Below are positions 28,502 to 37,917 of a DNA stretch of 64,000 nucleotides, piece after piece. The notes below the pieces were generated by a model. The model ran no database searches. It worked only from the letters and a program-made list of their open reading frames with translations, and was not told the origin of the DNA. This stretch comes from Marinobacter sp. JH2 (GTDB taxonomy: Bacteria > Pseudomonadota > Gammaproteobacteria > Pseudomonadales > Oleiphilaceae): positions 2,852,001 through 2,916,000 of the forward strand of contig NZ_CP037934.1 of assembly GCF_004353225.1 (NCBI RefSeq), read 5' to 3'. A program made the position numbers and the translations under genes. The first letter of the stretch is position 1. Each line of letters begins with the position of its first letter.

Positions 28502-29302
28502 ATGTTTTCATCCCAAGGCACTCTATCCGCCCTAACCGATAATGGCCCCCTTGCCGAGCTAATCAGCATGGGCGGCCCTGTGATGGTCGTTTTGATCGCT
28601 ATTGCGTTTATCGGCGTGGCTACCTTTCTCTATCTTATGTTGTTCGGCGCGTTTTACACGCCCCGGTTTACCAAGCCATTGCAGCAACTCGTTGCACACT
28701 GGCAGCAAGCCCCCTCCGATACCCGGGTAGAAGCCACCCGTGCCGATGCGGGCCGCTTGGGGCGCGCTAATCCATTGATGCACCTGCTGGTCAATACCAT
28801 GTCGGCTTGCCAGTCCGGCACCAACATCGCGGCGGTACGGGAAACCGCGGTACGGGATGCCCAGAACTCGCTGGAACCCTTTGAAGCCCCCCTTAAAATC
28901 ATTGAAGTGATTGCCGCACTTGCGCCTCTGCTTGGGTTACTCGGCACGGTGATGGGGATGATGGAGGCCTTCAGCGCCATGGCCGCTACCGAGGGCCGGG
29001 CCAACGCCAGTCAGCTGAGCGGCGGTATCTACGAAGCATTGGCCACCACGGCGGCCGGGCTGGTGGTGGCCATTCCTTTTGCAGCACTGGCTGCATGGAT
29101 CGAGTTTCGCTTGCGCCGGGTCCACAAAACGATCAACAGTGCATTAGTGAGTGTGTTTAACGTGATGCCGGCTGACGGCATCGCTACCACTGCAGATGCG
29201 GCTCAACCCGAGCCCCAAAAGGCGGAAGCACCCGCAAAAGAATCGAACCACTCGTCCGCTAATTTCGACAACAACCCGCGCCTTGCTCATGCAGCTGGTT
29301 GA
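28502..29302 (+). CDS. exbB: ExbB/TolQ/MotA-family proton channel subunit
   Basis: 266 residues with three membrane helices: one near residues 20-45 and a pair near 140-165 and 185-205. The conserved channel segments read APLLGLLGTVMGMMEAFSAM and ALATTAAGLVVAIPFAALAAW. With ExbD it uses the proton gradient to energise TonB. It is the first gene of a four-gene operon in which every junction overlaps. Its position next to exbD, tonB and a Fur-like box argues for ExbB rather than TolQ. Confidence 0.9.
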   Translation: MFSSQGTLSALTDNGPLAELISMGGPVMVVLIAIAFIGVATFLYLMLFGAFYTPRFTKPLQQLVAHWQQAPSDTRVEATRADAGRLGRANPLMHLLVNTMSACQSGTNIAAVRETAVRDAQNSLEPFEAPLKIIEVIAALAPLLGLLGTVMGMMEAFSAMAATEGRANASQLSGGIYEALATTAAGLVVAIPFAALAAWIEFRLRRVHKTINSALVSVFNVMPADGIATTADAAQPEPQKAEAPAKESNHSSANFDNNPRLAHAAG

Positions 29303-29675
29303 CCCCCGGCCTAGCCGGCCAATGCCTATTCGGATAACGCCACTGATTGATGTGGTGTTTATTTTGCTGGTGTTTTTCATGCTGACCACTCGGCTGATGC
29401 CACTGGATCATCTTGAGCTGGCCAACAGCACCAAAGACCGCCAGAACGCGGCGGGCGAGCCCTTGCCAGAGCTTCAAATATCCGCTGGCGGCTCGGTTAA
29501 ATGGCAAGAAAGTCAGTACTCACTGTCGGAATTACTGCCAGCACTGAAGGCAGCCGGTGTCGATGAAGCCAATCTGACCACCGCGCCAGATTCCGCTCTG
29601 GCCGATTTCACCCGCACCCTAAGCACGCTCGACAACGCCGGCATTACCGCTCACTGGAAGCGTGAAACCCCATGA
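29289..29675 (+). CDS. exbD: ExbD/TolR-family protein, canonical copy
   Basis: 128 residues: a short cytoplasmic start, one membrane helix and a periplasmic domain. The helix reads ITPLIDVVFILLVFFMLTT, with the proton-carrying aspartate at residue 21. The ATG at 29289 overlaps the end of exbB by 14 bases, and the stop overlaps the next ExbD-like gene by four. The reading frame is open further upstream inside exbB, but that part does not look like ExbD. Confidence 0.88.
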   Translation: MQLVDPRPSRPMPIRITPLIDVVFILLVFFMLTTRLMPLDHLELANSTKDRQNAAGEPLPELQISAGGSVKWQESQYSLSELLPALKAAGVDEANLTTAPDSALADFTRTLSTLDNAGITAHWKRETP

Positions 29676-30078
29676 CGGCGCTGGTACCACCACCGTCCAC
29701 ATCAGGAAAAGGTCTGCTGGACCGGGTTGAAGACGCGCTGTTGCCGCTGATCAACCTGGTGTTTCTGTTGCTGATGTTCTTCATTGTCGCCGGGCAACTG
29801 ACCGAGGAACCCCTTCCGGAATTACCCGGCGGCGCCCAGTCGGCACAAGAACAGGCACCGGAGGCTGATCTGATGGTGAAAGCCGATGGCCAGTGGCAGG
29901 TCAGCGGCACCACACTCACGGAAGACACCTTGCTGGCAGCACTACCGGAACCCAATGCATCGGAGCCTCTGAAACTCGCGGCGGACCAAAGCCTGACAAT
30001 GGTCGATCTGGAGCACCTTTTGCGGCTGCTGGAAGACGGGGGCTACACGGAAGTGTTGTTGTTAACGGAGCCGGGCGC

Positions 30079-30082
<4 letters not shown>
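29672..30082 (+). CDS. Second ExbD-like protein, transmembrane Asp replaced by Asn
   Basis: 136 residues with the ExbD plan: 20 cytoplasmic residues, one helix ([21 protein letters not shown]) and a periplasmic domain of about 90 residues. Where ExbD proteins have PLID, this one has PLIN, so residue 28 is asparagine and cannot carry the proton in the usual way. Two aspartates at positions 17 and 21 lie just before the helix. It is translationally coupled to both exbD (ATGA overlap) and tonB. It may form a mixed ExbD dimer with the canonical copy; that is inference. Confidence 0.85.
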
Positions 30083-30855
<773 letters not shown>

Positions 30856-30999
30856 CTCCACTCCCCGTCGATCGGCGCGGGCAACTTTTCGCCTGATCAG
30901 CAAGTGTTCGCCCACCCTCTAAGCAATCACTTGCCTAGCCGATTGCCTACGCCACCGACAAACGCCACAAATCATTGTTTTTGAAATGATTAACCAATC

Positions 31000-31015
31000 T
31001 GGCACGGTCCTTGTT
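31000..31015 (+). promoter_or_regulatory. Sigma-54-type promoter upstream of hcp
   Basis: TGGCACGGTCCTTGTT matches the sigma-54 consensus TGGCACG-N4-TTGCW except for T in place of C in the -12 element; GG and GT are ten bases apart. It ends about 65 bases before the hcp ATG. In other gammaproteobacteria hcp operons are known sigma-54 targets driven by VasH-type activators. No such activator is in the window. Confidence 0.75.
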
Positions 31016-31080
31016 ATCGATAATCGCGTCCAGGGATTACCCAAAGGACCATTATTCATTCACACGTCATGGAGCAGACT

Positions 31081-31599
31081 ATGCCAACTCCTTGTTATAT
31101 CAGTATCGAAGGTAAAACTCAGGGCAACATCACCGCTGGTGCATTCACTTCGGATTCCGTAGGCAACATCTACGTTGAAGGTCACGAAGACGAAGTTCTG
31201 GTTCAGGAATTCAGCCACGTTGTTACCGTTCCGACTGACCCTCAGTCTGGCCAGCCTTCCGGCCAGCGCGTGCACAAACCCTTCAAATTCACCTCCGCTC
31301 TGAACAAGTCCACCCCGCTGATGTACAACGCTCTTGCCTCTGGTGAAATGCTGCCGAAAGTCGAGCTTAAGTGGTACCGCACTTCCGTAGAAGGGAAACA
31401 GGAGCATTTCTTCTCCACCATCCTGGAAGATGCCACCATCATCGACATCGACTGCAACATGCCCCACTGCCAGGACACCGCCAACGCTGACTTCACTCAG
31501 CTGGTGACCGTGTCTTTGTCCTACCGCAAGGTGACCTGGGAGCACGCCGTTGCCGGTACTTCCGGTGCTGACGACTGGCGCTCGCCGATCGAGGCCTGA
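31081..31599 (+). CDS. hcp: Type VI secretion tube protein Hcp (orphan)
   Basis: 172 residues of the Hcp family, which stacks as hexameric rings to form the T6SS inner tube and is secreted. The N-terminus MPTPCYISIEGKTQGNITAG and the later EFSHVVTVP and KPFKFTSALNKSTPLMYNAL are typical. The ATG with GGAG ahead was preferred over an upstream in-frame ATG. No vgrG, effector or other tss gene is nearby. The gene has its own sigma-54-type promoter and its own terminator, so it is a stand-alone unit. Hcp can carry effectors in its lumen; no fused effector domain is present. Confidence 0.95.
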   Translation: MPTPCYISIEGKTQGNITAGAFTSDSVGNIYVEGHEDEVLVQEFSHVVTVPTDPQSGQPSGQRVHKPFKFTSALNKSTPLMYNALASGEMLPKVELKWYRTSVEGKQEHFFSTILEDATIIDIDCNMPHCQDTANADFTQLVTVSLSYRKVTWEHAVAGTSGADDWRSPIEA

Positions 31600-31620
31600 T
31601 TCCTCGCGTTCGGTTTCACC

Positions 31621-31651
31621 AAAACGGCTGGCCTTTGTGCTGGCCGTTTTT
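31621..31651 (+). terminator. Intrinsic terminator of hcp
   Basis: AAAACGGC pairs with GCCGTTTT around a 14-base interior that can pair further (TGGCC/GGCCA type), and TTTTT closes it. It lies about 20 bases after the hcp stop. Confidence 0.8.
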
Positions 31652-31705
31652 GATTGAGCCCACAAGCCTTCCTGACTAACATGCTCCCTGACGCTCGGGG
31701 ATCTC

Positions 31706-32404
31706 ATGTCCAACTCCATACACACAAGCAAGACAATTGGCACTCTCATGTGCCACGCCACCCGGAACATTCTCTGGCAGCCGGCCAGGGATTGGGTGCG
31801 CGAGCGTAATAGCCGGGCAGACTTGGTATTGCGGGTCGGTTCCGGACAAGCCACCTATCACCGCTACGACCCACGCACCAAACAACACCTGATTAATTAC
31901 GGCGTGCGCATGATTGCCGCCAAACGCCAGCCGGAAACGGCCCAAGGCTGGCTGTCTACCCGGGAAATTCGTGAGCGAGGCTATTTCGATGGGGAAGTCA
32001 GTGAATTGAACCTGCTGGCGCATACCTGCTGCCATGAATTTGCCCATCTTCTGCAATACAGCGCCGGGCAGCGGCGCTACGGTTCGGTTCACAACCGGCA
32101 GTTCTATGAGGTGCTGGACCAGCTACACGCCAGCGGTGCCGCCGATGCGACACGGCAGTTTCTGAAAGAACAGGCGAACAAAGCAGAACTCGTGCTATCT
32201 CGCGACGTCTTTGAAATGCATAACCCGCATCTGCAAAGCAGTCAGTGGCAAGTAGGCGAGCATGCGCGTTTCGGAACTGGCCGCAAGCAGCAACAAGGCA
32301 AAATCATCCGTGTTAACCGAAAAACCTGCACCGTCGAGATCTCTCACCAGCCCCGGAATCTGCTGTATCGGGTGCCTTTCGCCCTGTTAAAGCCTCTAGA
32401 CTGA
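31706..32404 (+). CDS. SprT-like zinc metalloprotease-domain protein
   Basis: 232 residues. The zinc motif HEFAHLLQ (HExxH) lies near residue 113, preceded by ELNLLAHTCC and followed by VHNRQFYEVLDQL, the third-ligand region of SprT-like folds. The C-terminal 50 residues (GKIIRVNRKTCTVEI) look like a small beta-rich domain. Functions of bacterial SprT proteins are poorly known; the eukaryotic relative Spartan cleaves DNA-protein crosslinks. It converges on nasA with a nine-base overlap of the two stop ends. Confidence 0.82.
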   Translation: MSNSIHTSKTIGTLMCHATRNILWQPARDWVRERNSRADLVLRVGSGQATYHRYDPRTKQHLINYGVRMIAAKRQPETAQGWLSTREIRERGYFDGEVSELNLLAHTCCHEFAHLLQYSAGQRRYGSVHNRQFYEVLDQLHASGAADATRQFLKEQANKAELVLSRDVFEMHNPHLQSSQWQVGEHARFGTGRKQQQGKIIRVNRKTCTVEISHQPRNLLYRVPFALLKPLD

Positions 32405-35095
32405 CTGGCTGGTGTCCTCGGTGTCTTGTTCAAGGGCCGAATTGAGCAGGGCCTGCACTTCCGGCAGGCAGGAGCCACAGTTGCTACCACATTTCAGTGT
32501 GGTTCCTAGCGCTTCCACACTGTTACAACCCTCACCAATGGCGCGCAAAATAGCGTTTTCGCCGACCTGGAAACAACTGCACACCAACGCGCCGGCAGGC
32601 TCTATGTCCGCACTTCCTGCCGCAAGCAGAGACCACCGGTGTTCAAGCTCAAAGCCAGCGTCGGCGAAACATTGATCCAGCCATTCCACTCCGGGCATGG
32701 AGCTGGCTTCGGACTCCACCAGAAGCACTGCCTCCAACCGGTTTTCTTTTAACCATACCGCGCGAAACGTACCTTTCGATTCGTCCTCCATGACGAGCTC
32801 CGGCTCACGCCCGAAACACTGCCAGCCCAATTCGCTCCAGTCTGCCCGGTGCTTACCCGCCAGCCACCATCCGGTGCTACTGGGTAGCACCTGGCGGCTC
32901 CAATAATCAAAGGCCGCCGCCATCGGCGTAGGCAAGTCCGTCTGGCCCCACGGCTGTATCAGCCGGGCCTGCCACTGGGCGGTCAGCGGTTTGATGGCCG
33001 CGATGCCATACTTACTCTCAGGCTGACCGGATACTGGGTCGACCGTTGCAGCCATGAGTTCAGACGCCAAAGCCGACGATGCAAACTGGCCGTTCCAATG
33101 GATTGGAACAAACACTTCCCCCGGCCTTTGGCCGACAGTACCCCGAACACGGCCGACGAACTGGCCTGACGGCCCGGTCAGGGTGGCCAGCCCTCCCTCT
33201 GACAGCCCGAAACGCGCCACATCATCCGGATGGGCCTCAATGAACGGCTCCTCCCGGTGCGCAAACAGCTTCGACGCCAGTCCGGTGCGGGTCATGGTGT
33301 GCCATTGATCCCGGATGCGACCGGAGTTCACTACCAGCGGGTAACTAGCCTCCGGTTGCTGGCCAGCCGGCCGCGCCTGAACCGGCACCAGCCGGGCACG
33401 GCCATCTGGCGTGGGAAAATGACCGTCGCTGAACAAACGAGCCGTCGACTCAAAACCGCCAGACTCAGTGTTACTAACGGGCCACTGAATCGGCTGCATC
33501 TGTTCGTAGCCATCGTCAGTAAGGCTTGCCAGCGCAGCGATGTTGAACATCCGGTCACCGGTATTGCCAACCCCCGACAAGGTTGCATGTTCCCGGAAGA
33601 TGTCCGCGGGTTTTCGGTAACTAAACGCCTGTGTGTGGCCTAGAGCCTGCCCAACCTCGCTGATAATCTGCCAATCGGGCTTCACTCCGGTCGAGAGCGG
33701 AAGAAACCGGCGTTGCCGTGATATTCGCCGCTCTGAGTTGGTGACGGTGCCATCTTTCTCACCCCAGCCAGCCGCTGGCAAAAGAATATCAGCGAAGTTG
33801 ATGGTATCCGTTTCACTCACACAGTCTGAAACGATCACAACGTCGCAACGCGCTAAGGCCTCCCGAACCCGCGCGCTCTCGGGCAGACTGACAGCGGGAT
33901 TGGTGCCCATAACCCACAGTACTTTGATCTCGCGCCGGTGTACCGCCTCAAACAGATCCACCGCTTTGAGTCCCGGCCCATCCGCCAGCTTATCCGTCTG
34001 CCAATAGTCCGCCATGCGCTGTCGGGCGCCCGGCGTGTCATAATCCATGTGGGCGGCCAGCGTGTTCGCCAGCCCCCCCACTTCACGCCCTCCCATGGCG
34101 TTTGGTTGCCCGGTCAATGAGAAGGGACTGGCACCGGGCTTTCCGATGCGGCCGGTCGCCAGATGGCAATTGATGATGGCATTACCTTTGTCCGTGCCGG
34201 CAATTGACTGGTTGATGCCCTGCGAGAATGCTGTGACGGTTCGCTCCGTTTCCGCAAACCACTGATAAAAGGTTTCCACATCCTTCACCGCCAGATCGCA
34301 CCCTTGGGCAACCGCCGCGGTGTCAGGCGCTGACAATCTTGCCTCTTCAAGAGTGCTCTCCAGCCCGCTGCAGTGCTGCCTCAGGTATTCCACATCCAGC
34401 ACCTGCTGTTCATCCAGCCACACCAGGAGTCCATTGAAGAGCAGGGTATCGGTACCGGGCCGGAGTTTCAGATGCAAATCCGCCAGTTCACTTGTTGCGG
34501 TTTGCCGGGGGTCGATGACCACCACCTTGCGGCCAGCCCGATGCGCCGCCTTCATCCGCTGATACAACACCGGGTGCGCCCAAGCCGCGTTACTGCCAGC
34601 CAACACCAACAGGTCCGCCAACTCCAGATCTTCATAACAACCCGGCACACAATCTTCGCCGAAAGCCCGTTTATGGGCCGCCACCGCAGACGACATACAC
34701 AGCCTCGAGTTGGTATCCACGTGGGGTGTGCCGATAAAGCCCTTCGCCAGCTTATTGGCTGCATAGTAGTCTTCAGTCAGAAGTTGACCGGACAAGTAAA
34801 AGGCTACCGACCCTGGCCCATGGTTCCTCACGGCATCGCTGATGGCTGAGGCGACACGAGCGATAGCATGCCCCCAATCAACCTCTTTGCCGTCAACTCT
34901 GGGACCAAAGGATCGTTCGCTATCGGTAGCCAACGTTTCGTGCAGCGCCGAACCTTTCACACACAAACGGCCCTGATTCGCCGGGTGACGGCGATCGCCC
35001 TCAACACCGTCCACTCGGGCCAGGACGCCGCAGCCTACACCGCAATACGGGCAAGTGGTCGCAGTGGGTATCGACGTATTCTGGTGACGGCTCAC
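32396..35095 (-). CDS. nasA: Assimilatory nitrate reductase catalytic subunit NasA
   Basis: 899-residue molybdopterin enzyme that reduces nitrate to nitrite in the cytoplasm. The N-terminal [4Fe-4S] site uses C15, C18, C22 (CPYCGVGC) and C45 (LCVKG). Molybdopterin blocks follow, for instance DTNSRLCMSSAV and VMGTNPAVSLPES. The last 60 residues add a BFD-like [2Fe-2S] domain (VCSCFQVGENAI; CGSNCGSCLPEVQ), as in Klebsiella-type NasA. It starts with GTG and has AGAGGA ahead. It is divergent from nrtABC and has its own sigma-54-type promoter about 50 bases before the start. Electrons probably come through the nasC-like flavoprotein at 40.4 kb. Confidence 0.95.
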   Translation of the reverse strand: MSRHQNTSIPTATTCPYCGVGCGVLARVDGVEGDRRHPANQGRLCVKGSALHETLATDSERSFGPRVDGKEVDWGHAIARVASAISDAVRNHGPGSVAFYLSGQLLTEDYYAANKLAKGFIGTPHVDTNSRLCMSSAVAAHKRAFGEDCVPGCYEDLELADLLVLAGSNAAWAHPVLYQRMKAAHRAGRKVVVIDPRQTATSELADLHLKLRPGTDTLLFNGLLVWLDEQQVLDVEYLRQHCSGLESTLEEARLSAPDTAAVAQGCDLAVKDVETFYQWFAETERTVTAFSQGINQSIAGTDKGNAIINCHLATGRIGKPGASPFSLTGQPNAMGGREVGGLANTLAAHMDYDTPGARQRMADYWQTDKLADGPGLKAVDLFEAVHRREIKVLWVMGTNPAVSLPESARVREALARCDVVIVSDCVSETDTINFADILLPAAGWGEKDGTVTNSERRISRQRRFLPLSTGVKPDWQIISEVGQALGHTQAFSYRKPADIFREHATLSGVGNTGDRMFNIAALASLTDDGYEQMQPIQWPVSNTESGGFESTARLFSDGHFPTPDGRARLVPVQARPAGQQPEASYPLVVNSGRIRDQWHTMTRTGLASKLFAHREEPFIEAHPDDVARFGLSEGGLATLTGPSGQFVGRVRGTVGQRPGEVFVPIHWNGQFASSALASELMAATVDPVSGQPESKYGIAAIKPLTAQWQARLIQPWGQTDLPTPMAAAFDYWSRQVLPSSTGWWLAGKHRADWSELGWQCFGREPELVMEDESKGTFRAVWLKENRLEAVLLVESEASSMPGVEWLDQCFADAGFELEHRWSLLAAGSADIEPAGALVCSCFQVGENAILRAIGEGCNSVEALGTTLKCGSNCGSCLPEVQALLNSALEQDTEDTSQSV

Positions 35096-35144
35096 AGTGT
35101 GTCCTCTTTGTTGGCTTTTTACCTATTCGACTTGCCCTGTCTGA

Positions 35145-35160
35145 AGCAATTTAAGGGCCA
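35145..35160 (-). promoter_or_regulatory. Sigma-54-type promoter for nasA
   Basis: On the minus strand TGGCCCTTAAATTGCT fits TGGCACG-N4-TTGCW, with GG and GC exactly ten bases apart and a perfect TTGCT -12 element. It lies 50 bases before the nasA GTG, leaving a leader of only about 35 bases, too short for an attenuator. Confidence 0.75.
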
Positions 35161-35173
35161 TCCCTTGTACACC

Positions 35174-35239
35174 GCACCAACGCAAGGTTCCGTCTCTGGA
35201 AAACGATTCACGTTGGTGCAAAGCGCCCATTCTTGCACC
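35174..35239. promoter_or_regulatory. Candidate NtrC-type enhancer region between nasA and nrtA
   Basis: GCACCAACG (35174-35182) and its exact complement CGTTGGTGC (35211-35219) form an inverted repeat with a 28-base spacer. A further TGCACC lies at 35234-35239. These contain the GCACC/GGTGC half-site of the NtrC consensus, although none forms a perfectly spaced dyad. The block sits between two divergent sigma-54-type promoters, about 15 and 90 bases from them. Confidence 0.5.
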
Positions 35240-35328
35240 AGAACACGACAAACCGAGGTGACGGACCATCATCTACCTAAGCACCACCAACCCATCTGAG
35301 CACCGTTATCTCAAGGGTTTTCCGGAGC

Positions 35329-35344
35329 TGGCACAGCTTGTGCT
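35329..35344 (+). promoter_or_regulatory. Sigma-54-type promoter for nrtABC
   Basis: TGGCACAGCTTGTGCT has GG and GC ten bases apart and a full TGGCAC -24 element; the -12 element GTGCT differs from TTGCW at its first base. A transcript would start near 35355, giving a leader of about 115 bases before nrtA. Confidence 0.7.
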
Positions 35345-35384
35345 GAAAACTCTGTGAATCACTAAAACAAATCAGCACTCTATT

Positions 35385-35431
35385 CAGGCAAAGGCGCCTG
35401 CTTTCCGGAAACGGAGGGCAGGCGCTTTTGC
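35385..35431 (+). promoter_or_regulatory. Attenuator in the nrtA leader with ANTAR-type hexaloop hairpin
   Basis: Two exclusive folds can be drawn. A terminator-like stem of 14 pairs joins 35388-35401 with 35418-35431 (one G-U pair) and has TTTT at its end. Alternatively CAGGC and GCCTG (35385-35400) close a five-pair hairpin around the hexaloop AAAGGC, with A at loop position 1 and G at position 4, the signature bound by ANTAR antiterminators. The first hairpin of the usual tandem was not found here, so support is weaker than at nirB. NasR, encoded at 38.8-40.0 kb, is the likely ligand. Confidence 0.6.
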
Positions 35432-35471
35432 GTTATTAAAGGGGTGCTGACTATTCAGAGCGAGCGACATC

Positions 35472-36836
35472 ATGGCAAGAACCCCGAAACACCTAAGGTC
35501 CGGTATAACGGCACTGCTGTTGGGATTGGCTTCATTGGCACACGGCGAGATTGGGCCGGCAGAAAAGCCGGACCTCAAGCTGGGCTTCATCAAGCTTACC
35601 GACATGGCGCCTCTGGCGATCGCCTGGGAACAAGGGTACTTCCTTGATGAAGGCCTGTTTGTTGAACTGGAAGCCCAAGCTAATTGGAAGGTCTTGCTGG
35701 ATCGCGTCATCACCTCCGAGTTGGACGGTGCCCACATGCTCGCTGGTCAGCCTCTCGGTGCATCCATCGGGTACGGCACGCAAGCCAATATCATCACGGC
35801 CTTCAGCATGGACCTTAACGGCAACGGCATCACCGTATCCGATGCCGTCTGGGAAACCATTAAACCCCAGCTTGCCGACGAAGGTGGCAAACCGGCGCAT
35901 CCGATCAGCGCGGCAACCCTGAAGCCCATCATCGACGAGTACCGGGACCGAGGCGAGCGCTTCAAAATGGGCATGGTTTTCCCGGTCTCAACTCATAATT
36001 ATGAGCTACGGTACTGGCTCGCAGCAGGTGGCCTGAACCCCGGCTTTTACGCGCCTCAGCGAGGCGACACCAGCGGCACGCTGGAAGCCGACGTACACCT
36101 GTCCGTGACGCCCCCGCCACAGATGCCCGCGACGATGGAAGCCGGCACCATTCAAGGCTATTGCGTCGGTGAACCCTGGAATCAGCAAGCGGTATTCAAA
36201 GGCATCGGCGTACCGGTGATCACCGATTTCGAAATCTGGCCCAACAACCCGGAGAAAGTCTTTGGGGTCACGGCCGAGTGGGCGGAAAAGTACCCGAATA
36301 CCCATCTGCGACTGCTGCGCGCCCTGATCCGCGCTGCGCACTGGCTAGACCAGGACAATAACGCCAACCGGGCCGAAGCGGTCAGCATTCTTTCACAGTC
36401 GAGCTATGTGGGTGCCGACCGGGAGGTCATTGCCAACTCCATGACGGGAACCTTTGAGTACGAGAAAGGGGATATCCGAGAGGTGCCCGATTTCAACGTC
36501 TTCTTCCGCTACCACGCGACTTACCCGTATCCATCCGATGCCATTTGGTATCTGTCGCAGATGCGTCGCTGGGGCCAGATTCCTGAACCCAAGTCCGATA
36601 GCTGGTACATGGACACCGCCGCAAAAGTATACCGGGGTGACATTTACGCTCAGGCAGCCCAATCACTTGTCGACGACGGTCTGATGGCCGCCAGCGACTT
36701 CCCGGATTTTTCCGGAGAAAACTTCAAGCGTCCGCACCAGGGCACGTTAATCGACGGTGTCCCGTTCACTCCGGAAACACCCAACGCTTACATCGATCGT
36801 TTCGAGATCGGCCTGAAAGCTGACCAGACGCCTTAA
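35472..36836 (+). CDS. nrtA: Nitrate/nitrite ABC transporter substrate-binding protein NrtA
   Basis: 454 residues with an N-terminal signal peptide ([16 protein letters not shown]). [21 protein letters not shown] and the later [20 protein letters not shown] are the NrtA/NasF family blocks. It binds nitrate (and perhaps nitrite) in the periplasm for NrtB/NrtC. CmpA (bicarbonate) proteins are related, but the operon with nitrate and nitrite reductases fixes the role. nrtB starts 12 bases after it. Confidence 0.94.
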   Translation: MARTPKHLRSGITALLLGLASLAHGEIGPAEKPDLKLGFIKLTDMAPLAIAWEQGYFLDEGLFVELEAQANWKVLLDRVITSELDGAHMLAGQPLGASIGYGTQANIITAFSMDLNGNGITVSDAVWETIKPQLADEGGKPAHPISAATLKPIIDEYRDRGERFKMGMVFPVSTHNYELRYWLAAGGLNPGFYAPQRGDTSGTLEADVHLSVTPPPQMPATMEAGTIQGYCVGEPWNQQAVFKGIGVPVITDFEIWPNNPEKVFGVTAEWAEKYPNTHLRLLRALIRAAHWLDQDNNANRAEAVSILSQSSYVGADREVIANSMTGTFEYEKGDIREVPDFNVFFRYHATYPYPSDAIWYLSQMRRWGQIPEPKSDSWYMDTAAKVYRGDIYAQAAQSLVDDGLMAASDFPDFSGENFKRPHQGTLIDGVPFTPETPNAYIDRFEIGLKADQTP

Positions 36837-36848
36837 GGGGGAATGCAG

Positions 36849-37847
36849 ATGAATTCGTTAACCGGAAAACTCGGTCAATCTATGAGCTTCAGCCTCAGGC
36901 AGCTGTTTGAGAACTTTTCGCCAGCGAATCTAGCGTCATCAGGCCGCCAATTGATACTCCCCTTTATTGGCATTTTGGTGTTCGTGGGTTTCTGGCATCT
37001 CGCTGCGCCTCAGGTCGACACGTCATTGGGCGCTTTCCCCGGACCGGCGCAGGTCTGGGAACAAACCGGCCAGCTGTGGCAGGAACACTCCGAACAGCGG
37101 GCCAAAGCCGACCGATTCACCACCATGCAAGAAGAACGCAACGCGCGCATTCTGGCGGATAATCCGGACGCCGAAGTTCGCATCCGCGACTACCCTGGCG
37201 CGCCGACCTTCATCGATCAAATTGGCACCAGCTTGGTGACGGTACTCTCGGGTTTTCTTGTCGCGGCACTGATCGCCGTTCCCCTGGGCATCGTGTTCGG
37301 GCTAAACCGGCACTTTCAGGCGGCGGTGAACCCACTGATCCAGATCTTCAAACCCGTGTCGCCCCTGGCCTGGCTACCACTGGTTACCATGGTGGTTTCC
37401 GCCACCTATGTCAGCGACGACCCGATGTTTGAGAAATCCTTTCTGACCTCGATGATCACCGTCACCCTATGCAGCTTATGGCCCACACTGATCAACACCA
37501 GCGTTGGCGTAACAGCGGTTAACCCGGATCTGCTGAACGTGTCTCGGGTGCTCAACCTGTCGTTCTGGAGCCATGTTCGCAAAGTGGTCCTGCCATCATC
37601 GATACCGATGATTTTCACCGGGCTGCGGGTGTCTCTCGGGATTGCCTGGATGGTTCTGATCGCCGCTGAAATGCTGGCGCAAAGCCCGGGACTGGGCAAA
37701 TTTGTCTGGGACGAATTCCAGAATGGCAGCAGCCAATCACTCAGCCGCATTATGGTGGCGGTGCTCGCCATCGGGTTTATCGGATTTATTCTGGATCGAG
37801 TGATGCAGTTGATTCAACGAAAGGTGGCCTGGAACGAAGGACGCTGA
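36849..37847 (+). CDS. nrtB: Nitrate ABC transporter permease NrtB
   Basis: 332 residues with about six membrane helices and the permease loop VNPDLLNVSRVLNLSFWSHV (EAA-like) near residue 235. A longer-than-usual soluble insert of about 60 charged residues (EEHSEQRAKADRF type) follows the first helix. The second of two adjacent ATG codons was chosen because GGGGGA lies six bases ahead of it. It forms the inner-membrane channel with NrtC. Confidence 0.93.
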   Translation: MNSLTGKLGQSMSFSLRQLFENFSPANLASSGRQLILPFIGILVFVGFWHLAAPQVDTSLGAFPGPAQVWEQTGQLWQEHSEQRAKADRFTTMQEERNARILADNPDAEVRIRDYPGAPTFIDQIGTSLVTVLSGFLVAALIAVPLGIVFGLNRHFQAAVNPLIQIFKPVSPLAWLPLVTMVVSATYVSDDPMFEKSFLTSMITVTLCSLWPTLINTSVGVTAVNPDLLNVSRVLNLSFWSHVRKVVLPSSIPMIFTGLRVSLGIAWMVLIAAEMLAQSPGLGKFVWDEFQNGSSQSLSRIMVAVLAIGFIGFILDRVMQLIQRKVAWNEGR

Positions 37848-37917
37848 ATACGACTCTGTGAATCTGACTCCGGAAGAGGCCGGTCTCGGCACTCCGCAAG
37901 CGAATAAGGGGAATTCC

